Assembly: GCF_010550605.1 (NCBI RefSeq)
Contig: NZ_JAAGNI010000403.1
Location: forward strand, 1-64,000
Origin: Streptomyces sp. SID9727
GTDB lineage: Bacteria > Actinomycetota > Actinomycetes > Streptomycetales > Streptomycetaceae
Length of the DNA stretch: 64,000 bases
Direction: 5' to 3'
Below the pieces are notes generated by a model, which searched no databases, had not been told where the DNA came from, and saw only the letters and a list, made by a program, of their open reading frames with translations. This document shows positions 32,378 to 40,020 of this stretch, one piece after another; the first letter of the stretch is position 1, and the number at the start of each line of letters is the position of its first letter. The position numbers and the translations under genes were made by a program.

Positions 32378-33741
32378 TCGGAGCCGGCCCCACCGGCCTG
32401 GCCGCCGCCGCCCACCTGGTCGACCGGGGCATCGAGCCCTTGGTCCTGGAGACCGGCCCGGCCGCCGGCGCCGCGGTGCGCGCGTGGTCGCATGTGCGCC
32501 TGTTCTCCCCCTGGGGCGAGGTCGTCGACCCGGCGGCCGAGAAGCTCCTGGCACCCACCGGCTGGACACGGCCCGACCCGGCCGCCTACCCCTCCGGCGG
32601 CGACTGGGCGGAGTTCTACCTGCGGCCCCTGGCCGACGCCCTCGGGGACCGTGTACGCACCGGCGCCACCGTCACCGGTGTCTCGCGCACCGGCCGGGAC
32701 CGGATCGTGGATGCCGACCGCGAGCGGCAGCCGTTCGTCGTGCACGTCGTCCACGCCGACGGCCGTGAGGAGCGCCTCTTCGCACGCGCCGTCATCGACG
32801 CCTCCGGTACCTGGGCCACGCCGTCCCCGGCCGGCGGCAGCGGGCTGCCCGCGCTCGGCGAGAAGGCCGCCGCCGACCGGATCACCTACCGCGTCCCTGA
32901 TCTGAAGGACCCCGCCGTCCGGGCCCGTTACGCGGGCAGGCGCACCGCCATCATCGGCTCCGGCGCCTCCGCCTTCACCGCCCTCGCCTCCCTCGCCGAC
33001 CTCGCGAAGTCCGACGACGGCGCGGGAACGAAGGGCATGTGGGTCCTGCGCCGCGGCATCTCCGGCTCCACCTTCGGCGGCGGCGAAGCCGACCAACTGC
33101 CCGCCCGCGGCGCCCTGGGCCTGGCGGCCAAGGCCGCAGTCGACGAGGGGCACGCCGACGCGGTCACCGGATTCCGCACCGAGGCCGTCGAGCGCGCCGG
33201 CGACGGCCGCCTGGTCCTGGCCGGCGAGGACGGCCGACGTCTGGACCCGGTCGACGAGGTCATCGTGCTGACCGGCTTCCGCCCCGACCTGTCCTTCCTG
33301 GACGAGCTGCGCCTGGGCCTGGACGAGCGCCTCCAGGCGCCGGTCGAGCTGGCTCCGCTGATCGACCCCAACCAGCACTCCTGCGGCACCGTCTACCCGC
33401 ACGGCCACCGCGAGCTCTCCCACCCGGAACAGGGCCTGTACCTGGTCGGGATGAAGTCCTACGGCCGCGCCCCGACGTTCCTCGCCATGACCGGCTACGA
33501 GCAGGTCCGCTCCGTGGCCGCCGCGCTCGCCGGCGACCTCGACGCGGCCGACCGCGTCGAACTGACCCTGCCCGAGACCGGGGTGTGCGGCGGCGCCGGC
33601 CTCTTCGACGCCCCCGAGGCCGACCGGGACGGCGGATGCTGCGCCCCGGCGCCCCGGCTCATCCAGCTCGGCGCCCCTGCCGCGGTGGCCGTCGGGGCCA
33701 CTGTCGAGGAGGCTCCGCCGGGCGGTTGCTGCGGCTCGTGA
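32374..33741 (+). CDS. FAD/NAD(P)-binding oxidoreductase of the arsenic locus
   Basis: About 455 residues. It begins at VIGAGPTGLAAAAHLVDRGIEPLVLETG, so the first ~10 residues of the usual protein are missing. The rest is intact: WSHVRLFSPWGEVVDPAAEKLL, a second nucleotide-binding site RTAIIGSGASAFTALASL, EVIVLTGFRPDLSFL and a C-terminus with vicinal cysteines (GGCCAPAP, GGCCGS) that could bind arsenite. Relatives occur in Streptomyces arsenic clusters. Possible starts are GTG 32374, coupled to the arsO fragment, or ATG 32281. Whether it is expressed and active is open. Confidence 0.75.
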   Translation: MIGAGPTGLAAAAHLVDRGIEPLVLETGPAAGAAVRAWSHVRLFSPWGEVVDPAAEKLLAPTGWTRPDPAAYPSGGDWAEFYLRPLADALGDRVRTGATVTGVSRTGRDRIVDADRERQPFVVHVVHADGREERLFARAVIDASGTWATPSPAGGSGLPALGEKAAADRITYRVPDLKDPAVRARYAGRRTAIIGSGASAFTALASLADLAKSDDGAGTKGMWVLRRGISGSTFGGGEADQLPARGALGLAAKAAVDEGHADAVTGFRTEAVERAGDGRLVLAGEDGRRLDPVDEVIVLTGFRPDLSFLDELRLGLDERLQAPVELAPLIDPNQHSCGTVYPHGHRELSHPEQGLYLVGMKSYGRAPTFLAMTGYEQVRSVAAALAGDLDAADRVELTLPETGVCGGAGLFDAPEADRDGGCCAPAPRLIQLGAPAAVAVGATVEEAPPGGCCGS

Positions 33742-33885
33742 CCTGCCTCGACACCCCGGCCCGCGGGGGACGCGCGGGACACCCGTGCTGAGCGGGCGCC
33801 GTATCCGCACGCGTGTGTGCGGGAGCCCCGGTGGGCCGCGGCGCCGCCGGCGCCGCTCACGGCGCTGGGGTCCTCCGGAGTGCTG

Positions 33886-35634
33886 TCACCGGCGGGACGC
33901 CGAGCGTCGCGTCGAGGCCGCGTCGCTTCCGCGCCGCGTGGCATCCCCGCCCGCCAGCTTCCCGGAAGAGCCTCGGGGCGCGAGCTGGACGTCCACGAAG
34001 TCCAGGCGGCTGTCGCCGGAGAAGTGACTCCAGTCGTCGCCGTCGTACTTGGCCTGCCAGTCGCCGTCCTTGGCCGCCGTGAAGGTCTTCTTGAACCTGC
34101 CGTCAGCACCCGTCGCGGCGGCGCCGACCTTGCCCCAGGTGGTCGTGCCCTTCGCGCGGAAGTAGATGTCGATGCGCGCGCCGGCGAGCGCGGACCACTG
34201 CCCGTTGTCCTCGTTCTGCGTGTCGAGCTTGCCGGTGATCGTGAGGGGGGCGCCCGCCTTGACCGGCTCGGGGTTCGCGTTGAACTCCGGGAAGGCCGTC
34301 GTCCGGCGGGACACGATGTACGACTCCGGGGCGTCCCCGGCCGGGATCTGCTGAGTGCCGGGGAACTGGAACCGCCAGACGCCCACGCCCTGGTAGGGCA
34401 GGTCCGCGGCCTTGACGGTGCGGGAGCTGTCGCCCGCGACGGCGGGGCTGTCGATGGTCTTCTTGGTGACCCAGGTCGTGGTGCCCTTCGCCTTGAACTG
34501 GAGGTTCACCTTCAGGGTCGTCGAGGCCGGGAGGTCGTAGCGGTCGAAGACGCTCGACACCGTGACCTTCTTGTACCGGCTGACGGTGACCGTGGGCACC
34601 CTGTGGAAGCCCGCGCTCGTCGTGGGGTCGGGGCTGACGGGCATGTACGTGGTGGACAGCCACGGCGTGCCGTGGAGGGCGATCTTCTGCTGTCGGGTGC
34701 CGTAGACGGGGACTTGGGTGGTGAAGCGACCGTCCTCCCCGGTCCTGAAGGACCGCACGTTGTACACCGACATCAGCGTGCCGACGGGGACCGGCTTGGA
34801 GACGCCGTTGTTGTCCTTGTAGGTGGCCCGGCCGGTCAGGGGAGCGTCTGTCCCGTCCGCGCCCCGCACCGTGGACGAGTCCAGCGTGATGTCGGTCACG
34901 GTGAAGCCGACCTCGACCTGGCGGGTCAGACCGTGCGCGGCGTCCGCGCCGGCCGGCCGGAGGACCACCTTGACGTCGTTCTGATACGTCTCCAGGTCGT
35001 GCTTCTCCGTGCCCGTGAAGGTGTAGGAGCTCTCGACATGCCCTGCGGCGTCGGTGGTCAGTCCCGTCTTCGCCGCGGTCGTCTCCAGCACCAGCCGGCC
35101 GTTCGCCATCGGCGTCTCGGCGCCGTCGCGCGGGTCGCGCAGCGTCGCGTCCGCCCTGACGGTCACCGTCTTGTGCTCCACGTCCGGCTTCCCGCTCACC
35201 TCGAACGCCTTGACCTGCGGGATCAGGTGGTAGTCGAAGACCGCCTCGTCCTTGTGGAGGATCGTTTCACCCTCGGTACCGTCGTACTCGACGTCCACCG
35301 CGTACTGGCCCAGGTCCGCCAGGCGCAGCGGGGTGGTCCCGACGGTGGTCTCACCGGTGTCGTCCTGGCAGGACGGCGAGCAGGGGTCCGGGTCCTCCAG
35401 GAATTCGAACTCGTCGATGGTCGCCACCGGGGTGTCGGTGCCCGGCTTGCGCAGCAGTACCTTCAGGTCCTTCGGCAGCGTGAACGTACCGAAGTCCACG
35501 TAGATCCGGGTCTCGTCGGTCCGCACCGAGAGGCTCCCCGGAAGCGGGTCGGCCGCCTGTGCCGCCGTCGGAGTCGCGAGCGCGCCACCGAGTGCGCCGA
35601 GTGCGCACAGCACCGAGAGGGTGCGTCTTCTCAT
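33886..35634 (-). CDS. Secreted multi-domain Ig-like protein
   Basis: A 582-residue exported protein: signal peptide MRRRTLSVLCALGALGGALATPTAAQA with cleavage likely after AQA, then consecutive beta-sandwich modules. Recurrent pieces are RADATLRDPRDGAETPMANGRL, LTGRATYKDNNG, VNLQFKAKGTTTWVTKKT and IDIYFRAKGTTTWGKVGAAATGADGRFKKTFTA, resembling bacterial Ig-like/SdrD-type repeats. One short disulfide loop (CSPSC) is near residue 90. There is no LPXTG motif. The tail is basic and Ser-rich. Probably a wall-associated or secreted structural protein; no enzyme motif seen. Confidence 0.75.
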   Translation of the reverse strand: MRRRTLSVLCALGALGGALATPTAAQAADPLPGSLSVRTDETRIYVDFGTFTLPKDLKVLLRKPGTDTPVATIDEFEFLEDPDPCSPSCQDDTGETTVGTTPLRLADLGQYAVDVEYDGTEGETILHKDEAVFDYHLIPQVKAFEVSGKPDVEHKTVTVRADATLRDPRDGAETPMANGRLVLETTAAKTGLTTDAAGHVESSYTFTGTEKHDLETYQNDVKVVLRPAGADAAHGLTRQVEVGFTVTDITLDSSTVRGADGTDAPLTGRATYKDNNGVSKPVPVGTLMSVYNVRSFRTGEDGRFTTQVPVYGTRQQKIALHGTPWLSTTYMPVSPDPTTSAGFHRVPTVTVSRYKKVTVSSVFDRYDLPASTTLKVNLQFKAKGTTTWVTKKTIDSPAVAGDSSRTVKAADLPYQGVGVWRFQFPGTQQIPAGDAPESYIVSRRTTAFPEFNANPEPVKAGAPLTITGKLDTQNEDNGQWSALAGARIDIYFRAKGTTTWGKVGAAATGADGRFKKTFTAAKDGDWQAKYDGDDWSHFSGDSRLDFVDVQLAPRGSSGKLAGGDATRRGSDAASTRRSASRR

Positions 35635-35764
35635 GTGTTCCCCCCAGGAATCAAGATCGAATCAGCTCTTTCAGACTTCTGGAAGGGCCGGAAGGTTGTA
35701 GGGACGACCGGAGTGATGAGCGAGCCGTGGCCGTCGGACTCGACGTTGCCCGGGACGGCGTCGG

Positions 35765-36244
35765 CTACGGGCTCGGCCGAGTCGGCGTTCGGCGTTGCTC
35801 GGAGCCGTGGCGGACCGCCGTCAGGAGGCGTCGCATGCCCAGCGCGTGGCCGCCCGTCGTGATGACCAGGTGGCGGTACGCGGTGCCGGGCAGGCCGGGG
35901 AAGGCGGCCCGGCTTTCGGCGCGCAGGCGGGAGCGGGTGGGGGTGAGCGCTTCCAGCCGGAAGGTCAGGGTGTACGTCGAGAAGCGGTGGCCGCCCGACA
36001 GGGTCAGCTCGTGCGGGCGGGCGGCGGCCGTGACCCGGAAGCCGGGGAGCGTCGACCCCTCGGTCAGGGGGAGGGGGCCGGAGACCGTGCGGTCGGAGGC
36101 GCCGACTAAGCGGGCGTAGGCGGTCGCGCCCCGGCCCCCGAAGGAGCGGACCAGGGTCTCGCTCAGGGCTCGCCAGACGGCCTCGGCCGCCGCTTCGATC
36201 ACCGTCTCGTGCTCGTCGATGTACGGCAGCGGCGCGAGCGGCAT
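35765..36244 (-). CDS. SRPBCC-like small-molecule-binding protein
   Basis: A 159-residue protein that fits the START/SRPBCC fold: N-terminal strand YIDEHETVIEAAAEAVWRALSETL, then RVTAAARPHELTLSGGHRFSTYTLTFRLEALTPTRSRLRAESRAAFPGLPGTAYRHLVITTGGHALGMRRLL. Members bind hydrophobic ligands; no catalytic residues are evident. I start at ATG 36244 because GGAGG lies 5 nt upstream; GTG 36265 and ATG 36256 are possible. It is divergent from the nuclease-TerD gene. Confidence 0.7.
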   Translation of the reverse strand: MPLAPLPYIDEHETVIEAAAEAVWRALSETLVRSFGGRGATAYARLVGASDRTVSGPLPLTEGSTLPGFRVTAAARPHELTLSGGHRFSTYTLTFRLEALTPTRSRLRAESRAAFPGLPGTAYRHLVITTGGHALGMRRLLTAVRHGSEQRRTPTRPSP

Positions 36245-36396
36245 CAGAGCCTCCATGAGGTCCACGCGAAGGATGGCGTCATCCTCGCACCTTCGGCTTC
36301 CCCCACTTCTGCCCGAACCCCGCCAACTGCGTGGGCCCCGGGCCCGTCGCGGATTAAGGTGGCGCCATCACTGCTGTGGGGGAGGGCCTGGGCGGG

Positions 36397-38481
36397 ATGA
36401 GTCGTCGCTCCAATGGGTTGGTCGCCGTGTGGGCCGAGGCGCAGCGGCAGCAGCAGCGGCAACAGGAGGCGCAAGCCCGGTATCAGCGGGACCAGGAGCG
36501 GGCGCAGCGGGCGTATCAGCGCGAGGTCGCCCGGAGTCAGCGCGAGCAGAAGGCCGCCTACCGGGAACAGCGTGAGGCCGAGGCGCGGCGGCGCACGCGC
36601 GAGTTGGACGACCGGGTCGAGGCGTTGCGGGGGCTGCTGGCTGCCGGGTGCCGGGCGCCGGCGTTCCGGGCGTCGGCGCTGACCCGGCCGGAGCTGGTCG
36701 AGCCGTTCGCGCCGGGGCCGCTGGCGCACCCCGTGCCCATGCCCGACCCCGCACGGTACGAGGCGCAGGGCGGCGGGTGGACCGCGGGGCGGCGGGCTCA
36801 GGCGCAGGCGGAGGCGCGGGCCCGGTTCGAGCGGGACTGGCAGGCGGCGCAGGCGGCCGAGGCGCAGCGGCAGGCGCAGTTCGCCACGTATCAGCGGCAG
36901 TACCAGGAGTGGGCGGACGCGCGGCTGGCGGAGATCCGGCTCCACAACGCCGGGATCGCGGAGATGACCGCGGGACTGCGCGCCGGGGACGCCGATGCGG
37001 CCGTGGAGTACTTCTCCGCCGCGCTCTACGCCTCCACCGGCTGGCCCGACGAGCTGCCCCGGCAGGTGTCGGCGGCGTACGACTCGGGCGCGCGGCAGCT
37101 GGTGCTGAACTGGGAGCTGCCCCGGTACGACGTCGTCCCCGAGGCGAAGTCCGTGCGGTACCTGATCAACGCGGACCAGGAGAAGGAGTCGCCCCGGCCG
37201 GTCACGCAGCGCCGGGCCCTGTACCGGGACGTGCTCGCCCAGTGCCTGCTGCTCGTCCTGCGCGATCTCTTCGCCGCCGACGAGTTCGGCGCGCTGGAGT
37301 CCGTCGCGCTGAACGGGTTCGTGGACGACCACGACCCGGCGACCGGGCGGCGGATGCCGATGTTCCTCGGCACGGTCATGGCGACCCGGGCGGAGTTCGA
37401 CGAGCTGCACCTGGAGCAGGTGAACGCGGTGAACTGCCTGGTGGACGGGTTGCGCGGGCAGCTGTCCACGCGTCCCGACCAGTACGCCGCGGTGCGGCCG
37501 GGCCGGGTCCCCGAGGACGTCGGCAACGGGGTCGTGACCCATGGCGGCGACGAGGAGCCCGACCTGTACGAGATGGACCCGCTCGCCTTCGAGGCGCTGG
37601 TCGCCGAGCTCTTCCGGGCGATGGGCATGCAGGCCGTCACCACGCAGCGCTCCAACGACGGGGGCGTCGACGTGGACGCACTGGACCCGACGCCGATACG
37701 CGGCGGCAAGATCGTCGTCCAGGTGAAGCGCTACCGCAACACCGTGCCGCCGACGGCCGTCCGCGATCTGTACGGGACGGTCCAGGACACCGGCGCCAAC
37801 AAGGGCGTGCTTGTCACCACCTCCGCGTTCGGCCCCGGCTCGCACACCTTCGCCAACGGCAAGCCGCTGGAGCTGGTCCCGGGCTCCGAGCTGGTCGACC
37901 TGCTGCACCGGCACGGGCTGCGCGGGCGCCTCGGCGGCGGGGAGCGGCCGGTCCCGGCCCAGCGGACCGCCCCGGACGACGACATCCGCGACGACGAGAA
38001 CCGCGACGGCGACCACAACGTGCTCGGCATGTACTGGTCCGGCTCCGTCGCCCTGGACGTCTGCGCGCTCGTCTGCCGGGGCACCCGCGTGCTGGACGAC
38101 GACCACTTCGTGTTCTTCAACAACCCGCGCACCCCCGACGGTTCGGTGCGCGCGCTGATCCCCGTGGCACCCGACAAGGCCGCGCTCCAGGTCGGCTTCG
38201 ACGCGCTCCCGTCGCGCGCGGACCGGCTGGTGCTCGACCCCGTCGCCAACCCCGGCGCCGACCTGTCCGGCTTCACCGACGCCGGGATACGGCTGCTCGA
38301 CGCCGAGCGCGCCCCGCTCGACCAGCTGGACGTCTCGGACGGCCGGCCGGGCGAGACCGCGCTCGTCCTGGGCTCCTTCCGCCGACGGGCCAACGGGGAC
38401 TGGGAGTTCGTCACCGGCGGCAAGGGATACCGGGGCGGTCTTGAGGAGTTGGTCACGGAGTACGGGATCGACGTCGAGTAG
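36397..38481 (+). CDS. Mrr-type restriction endonuclease fused to TerD
   Basis: A 694-residue protein in three parts. Residues 1-190 are Gln/Arg/Glu/Ala-rich heptad-like coiled coil (QRQQQRQQEAQARYQRDQERAQ...). A middle domain (190-390) is unassigned. A PD-(D/E)xK Mrr_cat domain (about 393-500) follows: LAFEALVAELFRAMGM, GGVDVDALDPTPIRGGKIVVQVKRY with catalytic D and QxK, then DTGANKGVLVTTSAFG. A C-terminal TerD-like domain (about 540-690) contains NVLGMYWSGSVALDVCALVC, DHFVFFNNPRTPDGS and a late calcium-type region. TerD proteins act in tellurite, phage and DNA-damage stress. ATG 36397 has GGGCGGG/GGAGGG upstream. Confidence 0.85.
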   Translation: MSRRSNGLVAVWAEAQRQQQRQQEAQARYQRDQERAQRAYQREVARSQREQKAAYREQREAEARRRTRELDDRVEALRGLLAAGCRAPAFRASALTRPELVEPFAPGPLAHPVPMPDPARYEAQGGGWTAGRRAQAQAEARARFERDWQAAQAAEAQRQAQFATYQRQYQEWADARLAEIRLHNAGIAEMTAGLRAGDADAAVEYFSAALYASTGWPDELPRQVSAAYDSGARQLVLNWELPRYDVVPEAKSVRYLINADQEKESPRPVTQRRALYRDVLAQCLLLVLRDLFAADEFGALESVALNGFVDDHDPATGRRMPMFLGTVMATRAEFDELHLEQVNAVNCLVDGLRGQLSTRPDQYAAVRPGRVPEDVGNGVVTHGGDEEPDLYEMDPLAFEALVAELFRAMGMQAVTTQRSNDGGVDVDALDPTPIRGGKIVVQVKRYRNTVPPTAVRDLYGTVQDTGANKGVLVTTSAFGPGSHTFANGKPLELVPGSELVDLLHRHGLRGRLGGGERPVPAQRTAPDDDIRDDENRDGDHNVLGMYWSGSVALDVCALVCRGTRVLDDDHFVFFNNPRTPDGSVRALIPVAPDKAALQVGFDALPSRADRLVLDPVANPGADLSGFTDAGIRLLDAERAPLDQLDVSDGRPGETALVLGSFRRRANGDWEFVTGGKGYRGGLEELVTEYGIDVE

Positions 38482-38531
38482 ACAGCCGGAAATCGCAGGC
38501 GCTTCCCTCCCCCGTCACGGGAGGATGGGCC

Positions 38532-39407
38532 ATGAACACCTCGACGTGGCACCGCTTTCCCGACGTTCACTCCTTCCTCGCCCGCGCCGGCGACTTCCTG
38601 CGGTCGCGTCCCGTTCCGCACACCGTCCCCCTGACCGTGTGCGAAGGGCTGCGCGCGCGGGGGCCCCGGGTGTACGGGGACGAGGCACCGGTCTTCGGGG
38701 TGCTGGAACAGGACGGCGAGGTGCGCGCCGCCTACTTCCGGACGCCGCCCCACCGGCTGGTCGTCACGCCCCTCGCGCCCGAGGAGGCCGGTTCGCTGGC
38801 CGCCCATCTGCATGCCGTGGGCGACCCCGTCCCCGGGGTCAACGCGGACGAGGCGACCGCCGCCGCGTTCGCCGAGGCGTGGCGGGCGCGTACGGGGACG
38901 GCGCCGCGGCTCCACGAGCGCACGCGGCTCTACCGGCTCGGGGAGCTGCGACGGCCCGAGCCGGCGCCGGAGGGGCGGAGCCGGATCGCGGACGGACAGG
39001 ACCGGGGACTCCTGGCGCGGTGGTACGCGGAGTTCGTGCGGGACATCGGCGAGAGCGGCCTCCAGGATCCCGGCGCCTGGGCCGACCGGCACATCGCGGA
39101 CCGTCGGATCACCTTCTGGGAGACCCCCGGCGGGGTGCCCGTGTCCATGGCGGGGCTCACGGCCCTGGTCGCCGGGCAGATCCGGGTCGCCGCCGTCTAC
39201 ACCCCGGCCGCACTGCGCGGACGCGGCTACGCGGGCGCCGCGACCGTCGAGGCCGGCCTCGCCGCGCTCGCCGAGGGGGCGGAGGAGGTGCTGCTCTTCG
39301 CGGACCTCGCCAACCCCACGAGCAACGGCGTCTACCAGCGCGTCGGCTTCCGGCCCGTGACGGACTTCGCGGTGTACGACCTCGCGGCGGCGGCGGTGCC
39401 CGGCTGA
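38532..39407 (+). CDS. GNAT family N-acetyltransferase
   Basis: A 291-residue protein. The C-terminal half holds the acetyl-CoA fold: ISMAGL-type strand (VSMAGLTALVAGQIRVAAVYTPAALRGRGYAGAATVEAGLAALA), with pyrophosphate loop RGRGYA, and LLFADLANPTSNGVYQRVGFRPVTDFAVYDL. The N-terminal half is a GNAT-associated extension. The acceptor is unknown. It follows the nuclease-TerD gene by 50 nt on the same strand, possibly in one transcript, and converges on the GyrB-like gene. Confidence 0.87.
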   Translation: MNTSTWHRFPDVHSFLARAGDFLRSRPVPHTVPLTVCEGLRARGPRVYGDEAPVFGVLEQDGEVRAAYFRTPPHRLVVTPLAPEEAGSLAAHLHAVGDPVPGVNADEATAAAFAEAWRARTGTAPRLHERTRLYRLGELRRPEPAPEGRSRIADGQDRGLLARWYAEFVRDIGESGLQDPGAWADRHIADRRITFWETPGGVPVSMAGLTALVAGQIRVAAVYTPAALRGRGYAGAATVEAGLAALAEGAEEVLLFADLANPTSNGVYQRVGFRPVTDFAVYDLAAAAVPG

Positions 39408-39420
39408 TCCGGCGCGCTCG

Positions 39421-40020
39421 TCAGCGCCGCACCTCGACGGTGAGGTGGTCGGGCCAGTCGGTCAGTCCGGTGCCGGCCGCTCCGGCCAGGCCGGCGGCCG
39501 GGCGGAAGTGGATCCGGGTGCCCGTGGTGCCGTCGTCCGGGAGCGGGTCCAGGTCCGTCACGGGGACGCCGTGCTCGTAGCGCTGGACCCAGCTGCCATT
39601 GGCGCGGCGGTTGGTGTGGGTCAGCAGGTCGCTGAGCGCGGCGACGACGGACATGCCCCGGCGCGGGTGGCCGTCGGGCAGGGACGGGGCGTCGGACGCG
39701 TCGAAGAAGCGGAGGTCCTTCGTGGCCATGACCGGCTTCTTCACCGGGCGGCCCGCCGCGTCGAGGCGGGTGTCGGTGCCCCGGCCGTCGTCGGTGACGG
39801 AGACCGAGCCGTCCGGGTGCAGCGTGACGACGGCGCGGCCGGTTCCGGTGGCCTCCGCCTCGTCCGCCGCGTAGGCGAGGACTTCCAGGATCAGGTGGCG
39901 GACCCCGCCGGGGGCGTACGTCTCCGGGTCCCGGCGGACCGCCTCCAGGTGGGCGTGGTCCACCTCGGCCGCCCAGTCGTGCGTCGTGTTCCGCCAGGAG
40001 GCGCGTACGGCGTCCGTCAT
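39421..40020 (-). CDS. GyrB-like GHKL ATPase, single domain
   Basis: A 199-residue protein resembling the ATPase domain of GyrB/ParE: HLEAVRRDPETYAPGGVRHLILEVLAYAADEA, DDGRGTDTR (G1 box), and HPRRGMSVVAALSDLLTHTN (G2-like). No transducer, toprim or DNA-binding part is present. In GHKL enzymes the N box has a Mg-binding Asn (EVVDNSxDEA in GyrB); here position 50 is Tyr (EVLAYAADEA), so ATPase activity is doubtful. The ATG overlaps the end of the upstream membrane-protein gene (ATGA), implying joint translation. Confidence 0.75.
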   Translation of the reverse strand: MTDAVRASWRNTTHDWAAEVDHAHLEAVRRDPETYAPGGVRHLILEVLAYAADEAEATGTGRAVVTLHPDGSVSVTDDGRGTDTRLDAAGRPVKKPVMATKDLRFFDASDAPSLPDGHPRRGMSVVAALSDLLTHTNRRANGSWVQRYEHGVPVTDLDPLPDDGTTGTRIHFRPAAGLAGAAGTGLTDWPDHLTVEVRR

